DNA from: Clostridia bacterium
GTDB lineage: Bacteria; Bacillota; Clostridia; Oscillospirales; CAG-272
NCBI GenBank assembly: GCA_017416185.1
Contig: JAFQDF010000013.1
Span: forward strand, 124,001-188,000
Reading direction: 5' to 3'
DNA length: 64,000 nucleotides
This document shows, in pieces, positions 1-9,743 of this stretch (position 1 is the first letter of the stretch; the number at the start of each line of letters is the position of its first letter). Under the pieces are notes generated by a model. That model saw nothing but the letters and a program-made list of their open reading frames with translations. It searched no databases and had not been told where the DNA came from. Both the position numbers and the translations under genes were made by a program.

Positions 1-1510
1 TTATTGCCACCGTGCCCACGGGCACACCGCCGAGCACCAGACCGAAGCTGAATACTTCTGCGTTCACAACAAGACTGAGTACCAAATAATAAATACCCAA
101 AAGCTGTAATACCGAGCCTATATCACCAAGCATTTTAAGTGATCTTCTGTTCCGCACTGCCCCCATAACGTGTGCTACGTTTAGCTGTATAAGAGCCAGA
201 GTGAAGCAGAATATCTGCAGATTCTGCGCGGTGGTAAGACCTACACCCTCGGGTGTCCAAGGCAGCTGCCAGAGCTTATCTCCGTATACGTTTGATATCA
301 CGGGTACCGACAGGGACTTGAGCCATTCGGGAAGCACCTCGGGAGAAAGACCGAACCAGGTACAGGTGAGAGTTCCCCAGAGTATTGTTGACAATCCGAA
401 GAGACCCACCAGCAAAAATGCCGCATTGACCTGCTTTTTGCTTATAACGGCCTTCAGTATCGGTACGGCGGCAACCGCACAGATAAATAGTCCGTATCCT
501 CCGTCACCGAAGATTATTCCGAAGAATATGAGTATAAATGCCAGAAACCAGCCTGAAATATCATACTCAAAATAACCCGGTACCGTTCCTAAGAAATCCG
601 TCAGCGGATATATAAGGCTTACAAACTTATTGTTTTTAAGCTTGGTGGGAACGTTATCCTCCTCGGTGGGATCCTCAACAATAAGTCCCCAGGAGTTTTC
701 CCTTGCAGCCTGCTTCAGGGCATCGACCTCGGAGGCTTCTGCATAGCCCTTGAAATAAGCAACCGATACACCCTCAGAGGACAGCTCCTCGTTCTCCATA
801 CCCGTAGCGTAGGTCTCAAACTCGATCTCCTTTTCAAGAGTCCTTACAGCACCCTGTATGCCTTCGATATAGCAACCGTAGGATGAAATTTTCTCATCCG
901 TCGCCGCGATACGTCCCTGCAATTCAGAGATCCTTTTCTTCATTTCCGAAGTAGACAATTCAGGCAATTCTACCCTGTAGCCGGAAAGGGATGCTATAAA
1001 ATCCTCTCCCTTATCCCTATCGTATCCGATGAGTATAAACTTCACCGAGCTTCTTTCCGAAGCTACCTTTACCGTCTTCACATAGTCGGGCAGCGACTTA
1101 TACTCGCCCTTTGGCATTTCGTATAAGGAAAGCTCCACACCCTTTGATACAAGAGCCTTTATACCCTCCGGGTCTATCTCGCCCCAGGAGCTTAGTCTTT
1201 CAAGCTCTGTCTCAAGGGATACCATCTCGGTACGGCAAGCCTTAGCCTCATCGTCGAGAGAAGCGATCTGTGATGCAATTTCAAGAGCCTCGGAAAGTTC
1301 TATCTCTTTTTGCTCTGTTTGCTTGATCTTTCCTACGGTATATACCGCATTTTCAAGCAAGGTTATCTGTTCACCCAGCTCGTTCAGTCTGGGGCCTGAG
1401 CCCTCGGATATTTCTATTTGAACCAGACCCAGTTTACGGAGCTTTTTAAGTGTTTGGGATTTTTTATCTCCCATAGTTATGAGGGAGATCTTTTTCATTG
1501 GCAGGATCAT
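1..1510 (-). CDS. V-type ATPase subunit I (a-type stator), 3' end beyond the window
   Basis: About 503 codons are visible. The start is the ATG at 1508-1510, whose ATGA overlaps the stop of the D-subunit gene, giving an N-terminus beginning MILPMKKISLITMG, typical of subunit I. The N-terminal half is charged and coiled-coil-like (cytoplasmic arm). From about residue 215 it resembles the family's membrane domain, with hydrophobic helices such as the one around IFFGIIFGDGGYG. In the V-ATPase this subunit links the peripheral stalk to the c-ring and forms the ion half-channels. It is last in the visible operon; the proteolipid gene expected next lies outside the window, so ion specificity cannot be judged. 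The gene is cut only by the window edge. Confidence 0.9.
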   Translation of the reverse strand, partial: MILPMKKISLITMGDKKSQTLKKLRKLGLVQIEISEGSGPRLNELGEQITLLENAVYTVGKIKQTEQKEIELSEALEIASQIASLDDEAKACRTEMVSLETELERLSSWGEIDPEGIKALVSKGVELSLYEMPKGEYKSLPDYVKTVKVASERSSVKFILIGYDRDKGEDFIASLSGYRVELPELSTSEMKKRISELQGRIAATDEKISSYGCYIEGIQGAVRTLEKEIEFETYATGMENEELSSEGVSVAYFKGYAEASEVDALKQAARENSWGLIVEDPTEEDNVPTKLKNNKFVSLIYPLTDFLGTVPGYFEYDISGWFLAFILIFFGIIFGDGGYGLFICAVAAVPILKAVISKKQVNAAFLLVGLFGLSTILWGTLTCTWFGLSPEVLPEWLKSLSVPVISNVYGDKLWQLPWTPEGVGLTTAQNLQIFCFTLALIQLNVAHVMGAVRNRRSLKMLGDIGSVLQLLGIYYLVLSLVVNAEVFSFGLVLGGVPVGTVAI

Positions 1511-2139
1511 AACGAATACACCTGCCCTTCATTGCCCTCGCTGTCACGTTGGGCTATCTTGCGCTTGGATATTTTAGAGCGCACGACGGCACTGACCTGC
1601 TGGTCTGCCATATATATTGATATTTTTTTGATATTTGCCTGAGTTTCGGGTATCTTGACCTTCTCAAAGAGATTGACTCTCTGTGAGGTGGCAAGCAGCT
1701 CCTTTTCAAGAAGTCTGACCTGCTCATCCAACACCTGCGCTTCAAGGTCAAGGGATATAGCCTTCTCCAGACGACCCGCGGCAATATCCACCCAAAGGGG
1801 AGTCGTATACAGATCGTAGTCGCCTCTGGTGAAATCCGCACCCTCGAAGGTAGGAATATCAACGCCCGCAATATTCCCCTTTCCTCTGCGGATATTGCTG
1901 ACGCTTACTGCACCTTCGGGAAAGGCTTCCTTCTCGCTGAAAACGGCGATCCAATCCCTGAAGCCCTGCTCAAGCTCTTCTCTTTGTTTTCTCACAGCTC
2001 TTGCTCTTTCCTCGATACCGCGTATCTCGGTCTGGAGCTGCTGCTTTTTCAGTGTCAGAGTAGGCAAATATCTGCGGTACATTTTAAGGGCATCCTTTTG
2101 TACCTTCAACTCGTTTTTAGTAAGCTTGATTTTTGCCAA
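1507..2139 (-). CDS. V-type ATPase subunit D (central rotor stalk)
   Basis: 210 residues, the usual length for subunit D. The N-terminus begins MAKIKLTKNELKVQKDAL, a typical subunit D opening, followed by two long heptad-rich helical stretches at the N- and C-terminal ends, as expected for the antiparallel coiled coil that rotates inside the A3B3 head. It sits 15 bp after subunit B and overlaps subunit I by 4 bp, so the three are probably translationally coupled. Confidence 0.93.
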   Translation of the reverse strand: MAKIKLTKNELKVQKDALKMYRRYLPTLTLKKQQLQTEIRGIEERARAVRKQREELEQGFRDWIAVFSEKEAFPEGAVSVSNIRRGKGNIAGVDIPTFEGADFTRGDYDLYTTPLWVDIAAGRLEKAISLDLEAQVLDEQVRLLEKELLATSQRVNLFEKVKIPETQANIKKISIYMADQQVSAVVRSKISKRKIAQRDSEGNEGQVYSL

Positions 2140-2154
2140 GTCTAATTATCCTCC

Positions 2155-3450
2155 TTAGCTCTCAGGCCAGAATTCATCTGTAAGCTCTGACTTGATTCCC
2201 GTCTCATCCTTTTCAAAGCACTCCGCAAGGATGCTCCAGCCGGTATCAAGAGCCTGTTCAAGGCTCATATTTACAGACAGAGCCATAAGTCTTGCCTCAA
2301 AAAGCTCGCCGTAGCGAAGAAGCTTTTTATCCCATCGGCTCATAGAAAAGCCCATATTCTTCTTCTCAAGAGTTTCCTTGTAGGAAGAATAGAGACGGAT
2401 CATTGCATCCATAAGCGCACGGTGGTCTCGACGGGTCTTGCCGTTTACGTTCTGCTTGAGTCGGGAAAGCGAGCCGAAGGGCTCTATACGTCCTCCCTTG
2501 AGATAATACTGACCCTCTGTGATATAGCCCGTGTTATCGGGAACGGGATGAGTTACGTCATCACCCGGCATAGTAGTCACCGCAAGAACGGTGACAGAGC
2601 CCGAATCAGCAAAGTCTACGGCCTTTTCGTAACGGGCTGCAAGCTGAGAATAGAGGTCACCGGGGTAGCCTCGGTTGGAAGGCACCTGTTCCTGAGTGAT
2701 AGCGATCTCCTTCATAGCATCGGCGTAGTTCGTCATATCGGTGAGAAGCACCAAAACGTCTTTATCCTGAAGAGCAAACTGCTCTGCAACGGCCAGAGCC
2801 ATATCGGGAATCATCATACACTCAACGGTGGGGTCGGAGGCGGTATGGATAAACATTACCGTCTTGCTCAGCGCCCCGCCTTTTGAAAGTTCTTCCTTGA
2901 AATAGAGAAAATCGTCATATTTAAGACCCATACCGCCAAGCACGATAACGTCAGCCTCAGCCTGCATCGCAATACGGGCAAGAAGCTGATTGTAAGGCTC
3001 GCCCGATATGGAGAATATAGGAAGCTTCTGGGAAACCACAAGCGTATTGAACATATCTATCATAGGAATATTGGTACGCAGCATACGGTTAGCCAGAATA
3101 CGCTTTGTAGGATTGACGGAAGGACCGCCGATAGGCTTCATATTCTCGGTAAGGCAAGGACCCTTGTCTCGGGGATCACCTGATCCGTTGAAGATACGGC
3201 CAAGCAGATCCTCACCAAAGGAAACACGCATTTCGTGACCTAAAAACCTTACCTCGTCACCTGTGGAAATACCCTGACCTCCTGCAAAGACCTGCAGAGA
3301 TACGATATCTGAGTCAAGCTTGTTGACCTGGGCAAGGGACTTGCCGAAGCGGGTGTTGATCTGTGCCAGCTCTTTATATTTAACTCCCGTCGCTCTGACG
3401 GTGATAACGTTTCCGACAATAGATTCTATACGGTTATAAACTTTATTCAT
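2155..3450 (-). CDS. V-type ATPase subunit B (non-catalytic)
   Basis: 431 residues. It has the beta-barrel N-terminus and the RecA-like core, and lacks the P-loop found in subunit A, as expected of the regulatory B subunit. Characteristic segments include [11 protein letters not shown], the [13 protein letters not shown] region and [16 protein letters not shown]. At about 431 residues it matches the shorter B subunits of the Chlamydia/spirochaete-type enzyme. It lies 2 bp after subunit A and 15 bp before D. Confidence 0.95.
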   Translation of the reverse strand: MNKVYNRIESIVGNVITVRATGVKYKELAQINTRFGKSLAQVNKLDSDIVSLQVFAGGQGISTGDEVRFLGHEMRVSFGEDLLGRIFNGSGDPRDKGPCLTENMKPIGGPSVNPTKRILANRMLRTNIPMIDMFNTLVVSQKLPIFSISGEPYNQLLARIAMQAEADVIVLGGMGLKYDDFLYFKEELSKGGALSKTVMFIHTASDPTVECMMIPDMALAVAEQFALQDKDVLVLLTDMTNYADAMKEIAITQEQVPSNRGYPGDLYSQLAARYEKAVDFADSGSVTVLAVTTMPGDDVTHPVPDNTGYITEGQYYLKGGRIEPFGSLSRLKQNVNGKTRRDHRALMDAMIRLYSSYKETLEKKNMGFSMSRWDKKLLRYGELFEARLMALSVNMSLEQALDTGWSILAECFEKDETGIKSELTDEFWPES

Positions 3451-3452
3451 TC

Positions 3453-5222
3453 TCAGTTACCGTCCTTTAACAAGCTTTCGGCAGAACCGCTCAGTCTGCC
3501 GTTACCCTCACCGTAGAGAGTGTCGATAGCCGCCTCTGCCTTGACAAAGGCATCACTTTCAAAGGCAGTATAATTCCAGTCGATGAATCTCTGACGCATA
3601 CGGTTGAAGAAGCCGCGGGCATCATCCTTACTCTTGATTTCATAATCGCTGCCCAGTATCTTTACGAGCTTATCGGTCACGTATTTCTGTCTGTTAGAGC
3701 CGCAATCCGCATCAATAAGATCAAAGGAGTTCTGCTGCAGATATACCGAATCAAGCATTTCGGATTTCAGATAGGTTATATAGTCCTCAAGGGTAGTACC
3801 CTCCTCACCTATAACCTTCATCATAGAACCTATCTCAACGCCCTTATGAAGAATGTCCTTGCAGTAATCCGACTTTTCGGGGTCGATTACGGTCTTATAT
3901 TTTGACCAGGAGATAAGGGGGTCGATAGCAGGATATTTTCTTGCATCCGAGCGTTCACGGGAAAGACCGTGAAAAGCACCCACGACCTTAAGGGTAGCCT
4001 GTGTAACAGGCTCCTCAAAGTTACCGCCTGCAGGAGAAACGGTACCGCCTATGGTGACCGAGCCTGTACTGCCGTCAGGCAAACGCACGTAACCCGCTCT
4101 TTCATAGAAGGCTGCAATATAGGATTCAAGATAAGCGGGGAAAGCCTCTTCGCCCGGGATCTCCTCAAGTCTGCCCGACATCTCACGTAAAGCCTGAGCC
4201 CAACGGGAGGTGGAGTCGGCAAGCAGAAGAACGTTGAGACCCATCTGACGGTAATACTCGGCAAGAGTTACCGAGGTATATACCGAAGCCTCACGGGAGG
4301 CAACCGGCATAGAGGACGTGTTACAAATGATTATGGTACGCTCCATAAGCGACCTGCCCGTTTTGGGGTCGGTCAGCTCAGGGAATTCCGTTATTGTTTC
4401 AACCACCTCGCCCGCACGTTCACCGCAGGCTGCGATTATAACGATATCAACGTCAGCATATTTTGAAGTGGTATGCTGCAACACTGTCTTACCTGCACCG
4501 AAGGGACCGGGTGTACAGTAGGTACCGCCCTTGGCTACAGGGAAAAAGGAGTCAACGAGACGAACCTTGGTCTCCATAGTTTCCACGGGAGCCAGTCTTT
4601 CGCTGTAGCATCTTACCGCCCTCTTTACAGGCCACTTGAAGGACATAGCCAAGGGTATATCTCTGCCGCGCTCGTCGGTTATGACCGCAACAGTATCCTT
4701 GACCGTATATTCTCCCTTTTCTGCTATAGATTTAAGGGTATAATTACCCTGCAGATTAAAGGGTACAAGTATCTTATGTGTAAAGGGTCCCTCGGGAACC
4801 GTTCCGATATATTCACCTGCACGAAGGACGTCTCCGACCTTTGCTGTGGGAGTAAACTCCCATTTTTTCCCGTGGTCAAGTCCGTCGGCATAGATACCGC
4901 GCTCCAAAAACCAACCTGCACGCTGTGCAAGCTCGGGAAGAGGGTTCTGCAATCCGTCATACACCTGACCGAGAAGACCGGGACCAAGCTCCGCGGAAAG
5001 CATATCACCCGTAAATTCAACCTCGTCTCCGCATTTTATGCCATCGGTCATTTCGTATACCTGTATCTGCGCAATATCGCCTTTTATACGGATGACCTCG
5101 CTTTTTAACTCGGTATCATCCACACGGACAAAGCATATCTCGTTCATAGAAACGTTTCCGTCGAATTTTACCGACAGAAGGTTTCCGTTTATACTTACGA
5201 CCTTTCCTTTATTTTGGGTCAT
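3453..5222 (-). CDS. V-type ATPase catalytic subunit A
   Basis: 589 residues. Walker A GPFGAGKT is at residues 239-246, with catalytic-region segments such as [11 protein letters not shown] and [25 protein letters not shown] further on. The insert between barrel and nucleotide-binding domain that distinguishes A from B is present. It hydrolyses or makes ATP in the A3B3 head on the cytoplasmic face. The start overlaps the stop of the DUF2764 gene by 4 bp (ATGA) and subunit B follows after 2 bp. Confidence 0.97.
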   Translation of the reverse strand: MTQNKGKVVSINGNLLSVKFDGNVSMNEICFVRVDDTELKSEVIRIKGDIAQIQVYEMTDGIKCGDEVEFTGDMLSAELGPGLLGQVYDGLQNPLPELAQRAGWFLERGIYADGLDHGKKWEFTPTAKVGDVLRAGEYIGTVPEGPFTHKILVPFNLQGNYTLKSIAEKGEYTVKDTVAVITDERGRDIPLAMSFKWPVKRAVRCYSERLAPVETMETKVRLVDSFFPVAKGGTYCTPGPFGAGKTVLQHTTSKYADVDIVIIAACGERAGEVVETITEFPELTDPKTGRSLMERTIIICNTSSMPVASREASVYTSVTLAEYYRQMGLNVLLLADSTSRWAQALREMSGRLEEIPGEEAFPAYLESYIAAFYERAGYVRLPDGSTGSVTIGGTVSPAGGNFEEPVTQATLKVVGAFHGLSRERSDARKYPAIDPLISWSKYKTVIDPEKSDYCKDILHKGVEIGSMMKVIGEEGTTLEDYITYLKSEMLDSVYLQQNSFDLIDADCGSNRQKYVTDKLVKILGSDYEIKSKDDARGFFNRMRQRFIDWNYTAFESDAFVKAEAAIDTLYGEGNGRLSGSAESLLKDGN

Positions 5223-5776
5223 TTTGCAACCTCCAGACTATCTGCCATCAAAACAGAGTTATAAATATTTTTGTATGCAGCCTCTCCCGCCTCTGTATCA
5301 AATCCTCTTAAACGGCTTATCAGCTTCAGCTTGATGCCGTAATAAAAAACGTAATCAACAGAGAAGCCGTCCATAGGTCTCTGAGCCTCTAAAAGCTCCA
5401 GACGGTAGCTGCAAAGAAGCTTTTCTGCCTCGAGAGGATCCTTGCTCTGCATTGCCGCCTCCGCCGCCTTTTGATAGTGCAGAGGGATCAGAGTGTTACC
5501 CGTATCAAAGGACTTATTAAGCCTTTGCGCTCTGACCTTGGCAAGAGCAAGGCGGAGTCTGCGCTCACTGTCAAGCCAGTTGTCTATAAAGTCGGAACCG
5601 CAGTTCTCTGATTCTCTTTCGGGAAGCAGAGTTATCCTCTTCATTTCCTCAAGCGTCTTTTTTCCCAACAGCTGATTACACAGCTCGGAAAAACGCTCCT
5701 CGGTAATAGGCAGCGGCATATTATCACTTATCCCGTCCAGAGACGGAAGCTGTGATATAAGATAATATTCAGCCAT
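5219..5776 (-). CDS. V-ATPase-associated DUF2764-family protein
   Basis: 185 residues beginning MAEYYLISQLPSLDGIS. The short N-terminal motif ((Y)YLxxxLPxL), the later charged helical segments and above all the position between E and A match the DUF2764 proteins of the bacterial V-ATPase operons of Chlamydia, Bacteroides and spirochaetes. In those operons this protein stands where subunit C would be, and it is thought to be its functional counterpart. It starts 1 bp from the end of subunit E and overlaps subunit A by 4 bp. The family assignment rests on context and the N-terminal pattern; the role as a C replacement is inference. Confidence 0.72.
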   Translation of the reverse strand: MAEYYLISQLPSLDGISDNMPLPITEERFSELCNQLLGKKTLEEMKRITLLPERESENCGSDFIDNWLDSERRLRLALAKVRAQRLNKSFDTGNTLIPLHYQKAAEAAMQSKDPLEAEKLLCSYRLELLEAQRPMDGFSVDYVFYYGIKLKLISRLRGFDTEAGEAAYKNIYNSVLMADSLEVAK

Positions 5777-5777
5777 A

Positions 5778-6386
5778 CTATTCAGCCTCTTTCAGAAGTG
5801 CGGTCACTCTGGGGCTGAGATAATTTGAAAGCATATCCACCACAGCCTCGCAGGAATAATCATAATAAACGCTGCCGTTATCAACGGCAATACGGAAGCC
5901 CCCGTCAAAGTTATCGTTAGCTCTGAGGGTAACCCCGCTCTTCAGTCTGTCGTTAAGAGCCGCCATCAGATTCTCCTCAAGCTTTTCAAGATCCTTTGTA
6001 TTCATAACAACAGCCAGATCATCCGCATCAGGCTTCTGCGTCCAGGACTCAACGACCTTTACGACAAGCTGTGCAAGCTGCTCCGAAGAATAAACCGATG
6101 AAACAGCCTGTCCTACAATAGCATTCAGCTCCCTGTTTACGCTTTCTCTGAAAGAAATAAGCAGATTGCGTCCCGCCTGTCTGACGGCATCCTCGCCGGT
6201 TCTCACAGTCTTTTCCTTTTCAGCCTCGGCATCGGCCACTATCTTATCCGCCTGCGCTCTTGCATCTGCGATGATCCTGTCTGCCTGCGACCTTGCATCC
6301 TCAAGTATAGCCGCAGCCTCGTTCTCGGCAGCCTCTACGCCGTCTTTTTTGATCTGGTCGATAAGTTCTCGGAGTTGTATTTCCAT
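5778..6386 (-). CDS. V-type ATPase subunit E (peripheral stalk)
   Basis: 202 residues from the ATG at 6384-6386, preceded by AAAAGGAGAT about 4 bp upstream. A longer open frame reaches 6506 but would include the promoter and a leader hairpin, so the internal start is chosen. Residues 1-90 are Ala/Glu/Lys-rich helix with repeated ARSQADRI/ARAQADKI heptads; the C-terminal half is the globular domain. It forms the peripheral stator. It is the first gene of the operon E-DUF2764-A-B-D-I, with 1 bp to the next gene. Confidence 0.88.
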   Translation of the reverse strand: MEIQLRELIDQIKKDGVEAAENEAAAILEDARSQADRIIADARAQADKIVADAEAEKEKTVRTGEDAVRQAGRNLLISFRESVNRELNAIVGQAVSSVYSSEQLAQLVVKVVESWTQKPDADDLAVVMNTKDLEKLEENLMAALNDRLKSGVTLRANDNFDGGFRIAVDNGSVYYDYSCEAVVDMLSNYLSPRVTALLKEAE

Positions 6387-6430
6387 AATTATCTCCTTTT
6401 TTTCATATCCTTTGTTTTTCGGTGAAATAG

Positions 6431-6468
6431 CAAAAAGGAACCAACATCCTCTGCAGTCAGCTGGTTCC
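6431..6468 (-). terminator. Leader hairpin with T-run upstream of the V-ATPase operon (possible attenuator)
   Basis: On the minus strand GGAACCA pairs with TGGTTCC over an 18-base loop and is followed by TTTTTG. It lies between the operon promoter (6493-6521) and the atpE start (6386), so it would interrupt the operon's own leader rather than end another transcript. Confidence 0.55.
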
Positions 6469-6492
6469 ATTAAGTTTAATATTATTTTAGTT

Positions 6493-6521
6493 ATTATAAC
6501 ACACAATGTTTACAAAGTCAA
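6493..6521 (-). promoter_or_regulatory. Promoter of the V-ATPase operon
   Basis: Minus-strand TTGACT (6521-6516), a 17-bp spacer and TATAAT (6498-6493). The predicted leader is about 100 nt and contains the hairpin at 6431-6468. Confidence 0.7.
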
Positions 6522-6567
6522 GAGTTTTTATATGCAAAAAGGTCAGCCGAAGCCAACCGTATCTGTA

Positions 6568-6807
6568 TTATTCAAAAAGCGAATCTATACTGACATTCAA
6601 CGCTTTTGCTATTGCATACAGCTCTCTGTCATTTATCTTTCTTATCTGACCTTCTAATTTAGAATAACTGCTGTCATCTATATTAACACCAAGCACCTGT
6701 ATTCTTGCAACGAAGTCCTTTTGATCTATACCGAGAGATTTTCTGAGTGCTTCTATCTTTTTGCCTACGATATTCTTGTCGCCGTATCCGTTCTTTCTTG
6801 TTTTCAT
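6568..6807 (-). CDS. Small XRE-family helix-turn-helix regulator
   Basis: 79 residues from the ATG at 6805-6807, which has AAGGTGG about 10 bp upstream; an in-frame ATG at 6849 is less likely. The protein has the Cro/C1 pattern: a first helix (KKIEALRKSLGIDQKDFVARI), a recognition helix around SSYSKLEGQIR and a C-terminal ALNVSIDSLFE typical of stand-alone XRE proteins. It is divergent from the gene at 6919 and probably controls the shared intergenic region, which contains paired inverted repeats. Confidence 0.78.
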   Translation of the reverse strand: MKTRKNGYGDKNIVGKKIEALRKSLGIDQKDFVARIQVLGVNIDDSSYSKLEGQIRKINDRELYAIAKALNVSIDSLFE

Positions 6808-6821
6808 CCGATGTACCACCT

Positions 6822-6836
6822 TATGTAAACTACATA
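6822..6836. promoter_or_regulatory. Palindrome TATGTA-AAC-TACATA
   Basis: A perfect 6-bp inverted repeat with a 3-bp spacer, just upstream of the XRE gene start and just downstream of its probable -10 (TATAAT on the minus strand, 6843-6838). The position suits an autoregulatory operator. Confidence 0.45.
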
Positions 6837-6856
6837 AATTATAATTCACATAACAC

Positions 6857-6885
6857 TTGACAAAATTCCAAAACAGAATTATAAT
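6857..6885 (+). promoter_or_regulatory. Promoter of the 6919 gene with an operator in its spacer
   Basis: TTGACA (6857-6862), 17-bp spacer, TATAAT (6880-6885). The spacer contains the first of two 17-bp inverted repeats AATTC-N7-GAATT (6864-6880); the second copy is at 6888-6904, 24 bp further on. Binding there would block both the promoter and the start of transcription. Confidence 0.75.
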
Positions 6886-6918
6886 AAAATTCCATTTCAG
6901 AATTAACGGAGAATTACA

Positions 6919-7332
6919 ATGATTTATAACGTTCTATACAAAAAAACTTACAAGCATATGACATATAAAGATTATCAAGAACTTTTTACCTCTATCACAC
7001 CGGAAGATAAAGAAAATACAAAAAAACTAATAACTAAATATAAAGAATACGACGAAAACCTAATATACGTTAAAATTCCCGAAAAGGATGCTTTGATGAG
7101 ACCTTTCGTTCAGGGTGCGATAAATTTTTCAAACGATCTTAGCGTTGATGTGGAGATCTCACAGAAGGATGATAGAATAACCGTCTGCTTTTCATTTGAG
7201 GACGTGGAGGTGTTTACAGGCTTAAAGGATGTTATAAATCTTTCAGACGAAATTGTTATAAGTCAAAATAAAAACAAACTTGTGTTTGAGTTAGACTTTA
7301 TAACTCATATATCAACATCAAATAACGGCTGA
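6919..7332 (+). CDS. Hypothetical protein, 137 aa
   Basis: No family recognised. The ATG follows CGGAGAATTACA. The protein is AT-rich in codon use, without a signal peptide or membrane segment. The second half alternates short hydrophobic and charged stretches, suggesting a beta-rich fold. It is divergent from the small XRE gene and has its own TTGACA-N17-TATAAT promoter overlapped by paired inverted repeats, so it may be the regulated partner of that XRE protein. A toxin-antitoxin-like pair cannot be excluded, but nothing in the sequence proves it. Confidence 0.6.
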   Translation: MIYNVLYKKTYKHMTYKDYQELFTSITPEDKENTKKLITKYKEYDENLIYVKIPEKDALMRPFVQGAINFSNDLSVDVEISQKDDRITVCFSFEDVEVFTGLKDVINLSDEIVISQNKNKLVFELDFITHISTSNNG

Positions 7333-7350
7333 CCTTTTGCGGTCAGCCGT
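7325..7350. terminator. Bidirectional terminator hairpin
   Basis: ACGGCTGACC and GGTCAGCCGT enclose a 6-base loop. It lies between the convergent 6919 gene and pheT. Confidence 0.75.
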
Positions 7351-7362
7351 TTCGTTATTTAT

Positions 7363-9729
7363 TTATGCCTTAAGATTGATATTCTTTGCTGCAAGCTTTG
7401 CGATGATATCGTCAACTGTGGGCTGGATATCACCTCTTGCAAGGGTCTTATCGTTGGAGGAGAAGTAAAGACGTACACTTATACTCTTTACACTTCCGTC
7501 ATCGTAGGTGTCAACAACGCTTGCACCTGTCAGATAGTCATAGCCTGCGCCCTCCCAGGCAGAAGCGATATCGCTGTATCTTGTTCCCTCTGCAATAACG
7601 AAGGAAAGGTCGATATCCATAGAGGGGTATTTGCTGGGTTCAACGTAGTTAAGCTTGTCCTTTGCGGATTCCGCAAAGTCGTCCATATCTATCTCACCGA
7701 AGACCATAGCACACTTCTTTGCGGTCTTGGCTGCAACGGTGGGATGAGCCGCCGCCATTTCACCTATCTTCTTGCCGTCAAGAAGGATGGCAACGGTGTT
7801 CTTGGGATGCTGCCAGTTGTGAGCGGGAGTGATATTCTCAAACGTGAAGCTCTTGTGCTTGATATCGCTTGCAAGGTGCATAAAGATATCACGGAGCTTG
7901 AAGAAGAGATCCTTTTCGCTCTCTGTCTGTGAGAACAGAAGTATACCGAGAGTTTTTCTCTCGTTTGCTTCGCCGTTTTCGCGCTTGCCCTTGACAACTC
8001 TGCCTATCTCAAAGAGACCGTAGGTGGGAGCATAGCCGCGGTTTTCGTGAGCCATACATACAAGGGTGGGAACCATAGAGTTACGAAGTACGGTATGCTC
8101 TACCGTCATTGCGTTGATAACTCTTACGTTGTCCTCGACCTCCATACCCAGGTTTTCAAACTTCTTGGAGTCGCACCAGATATAGGAGTGAACCTCGTGG
8201 AGCTTAAACTTCTTAACGAGAATATCCTTTGCCTGATTGTCGTTGTTACGTCCGGCAGATTCCTGTACGGGATAAAGCGCCGCATTGGTGGTCTCGATCT
8301 TGAAGTTATCGTAGCCGTAGATACGGGTGATCTCCTCAATAATATCGGCAGGAATGGTAACGTCCTTTGTAGCTCTCCAGCTGGGAACGATAACGGAGAA
8401 GTTATCACCGTCCTGTGTAACGTCAAAGCCGAGAGAGTCAAGGGTCTTTACTATTCTTTCATTTGAAATATCAATACCTGTATAACGGTCAACGTATCTC
8501 TTGTCAAAGTCAAGCTTTATGGTCTCATACTTTGTGGGATACTTATCGGAAAGACGGGATACTACCTTTGCTTCGGGATCCACCGAGAACAACAGCTGTA
8601 AGAATCTCTCGATTGCAACAACGGTGATTTCGGGGTCAAGCATCTTCTCGTATCTTGCACTTGCATCGGTACGAAGACCTAACTTTGTAGAGGTCTTACG
8701 GATAGATACGCCGTTGAAGGTCGCAGACTCAAGAAGCAGAGTCTCGGTATCGTCAAAGATAGAGGAATCAAGACCGCCCATAACACCTGCGATAGCCACA
8801 GGCTTGTCGCCCGATGTGATCATAAGCATAGAGGGGTCGATATTTCTCTCCACCTCGTCAAGGGTGGTGAACTTGAACTCCTCGGGGAAACGCTGAACCT
8901 CGATCTTATCTACTCTGCGCTTGTCAAAGGCGTGCATGGGCTGACCTAACTCAAGCATAATGTAGTTTGTAAGATCGGCTAAGAAATTGATGGCACGGCT
9001 TCCGCAGTAGAAGAGACGAATACGCATCTGCATAGGACTGCGGTTTACCTTGATATTCTCTACCTTAATGGAGGAATATCTGTATGCATTTTCCGTATCC
9101 TTTATATCAATAGAAACCTCTTCAAGGTTATCGTACTGCTTGGTATCGTGAAGAACGTGGGGCTTTAAGGGTCTGTCAGCCAGAGCCGCAAACTCTCTTG
9201 CGATACCGTAATGACCCCAGAGGTCGGGACGGTTGGTAAGTGACTTGTTATCTACCTCAAAGATTACGTCGTCTATAGGATAAAGCTCCTTGATGTCAGT
9301 ACCGAGAGCTACGTCCTCGGTGATATCCATAATTCCGGAGTGGTCGGCAGAGATACCAAGCTCGACCTCGGAGCAGCACATACCGTAGGACATATAGCCG
9401 CCTACCTTACGTGCCTCCATCTTCATTCCGCCTGCCATACCGCCTTCTTTAGCGAAAGCGGTGAGCATTCCCTCTCTTACATTGGGAGCGCCGCAAACAA
9501 CGTCCCAGATCTTATCGCCTGTATCAACCTTGAGAAGATGAAGCTTCTTGGAATCGGGGTGATTTTCTACCGAAACTATCTTAGCCACAACAACGCCTTC
9601 AATGTCAGCACCCTTGTGGATGATGTCCTCAACCTCGGCGGTAGAGAGGGTAAAACGGTGGATAAGCTCTTCGAGGTCAAGACCGTCGAGATCTACGAAA
9701 TCTTTTATCCAATTCATTGAAAGTAACAT
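7363..9729 (-). CDS. pheT: Phenylalanyl-tRNA synthetase beta subunit
   Basis: 788 residues, normal for bacterial PheT. The N-terminus (MLLSMNWIKDFVDL) is followed by the EMAP/tRNA-binding-like domain (HPDSKKLHLLKVDTGD), the B3/B4 editing region and the C-terminal anticodon-binding ferredoxin-like domain. It forms the alpha2beta2 enzyme that charges tRNA-Phe. AAGGAGGT lies 8-9 bp before the ATG at 9729; an ATG four codons later is also possible. It follows pheS by 14 bp and shares the T-box leader upstream of pheS. Confidence 0.97.
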   Translation of the reverse strand: MLLSMNWIKDFVDLDGLDLEELIHRFTLSTAEVEDIIHKGADIEGVVVAKIVSVENHPDSKKLHLLKVDTGDKIWDVVCGAPNVREGMLTAFAKEGGMAGGMKMEARKVGGYMSYGMCCSEVELGISADHSGIMDITEDVALGTDIKELYPIDDVIFEVDNKSLTNRPDLWGHYGIAREFAALADRPLKPHVLHDTKQYDNLEEVSIDIKDTENAYRYSSIKVENIKVNRSPMQMRIRLFYCGSRAINFLADLTNYIMLELGQPMHAFDKRRVDKIEVQRFPEEFKFTTLDEVERNIDPSMLMITSGDKPVAIAGVMGGLDSSIFDDTETLLLESATFNGVSIRKTSTKLGLRTDASARYEKMLDPEITVVAIERFLQLLFSVDPEAKVVSRLSDKYPTKYETIKLDFDKRYVDRYTGIDISNERIVKTLDSLGFDVTQDGDNFSVIVPSWRATKDVTIPADIIEEITRIYGYDNFKIETTNAALYPVQESAGRNNDNQAKDILVKKFKLHEVHSYIWCDSKKFENLGMEVEDNVRVINAMTVEHTVLRNSMVPTLVCMAHENRGYAPTYGLFEIGRVVKGKRENGEANERKTLGILLFSQTESEKDLFFKLRDIFMHLASDIKHKSFTFENITPAHNWQHPKNTVAILLDGKKIGEMAAAHPTVAAKTAKKCAMVFGEIDMDDFAESAKDKLNYVEPSKYPSMDIDLSFVIAEGTRYSDIASAWEGAGYDYLTGASVVDTYDDGSVKSISVRLYFSSNDKTLARGDIQPTVDDIIAKLAAKNINLKA

Positions 9730-9743
9730 ATTTCTCTACCTCC

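Noticed and set aside
6387-6506. Longer N-terminus for V-ATPase subunit E
   Set aside because: The extension would cover the leader hairpin and reach the promoter, while a strong RBS precedes the internal ATG at 6386.
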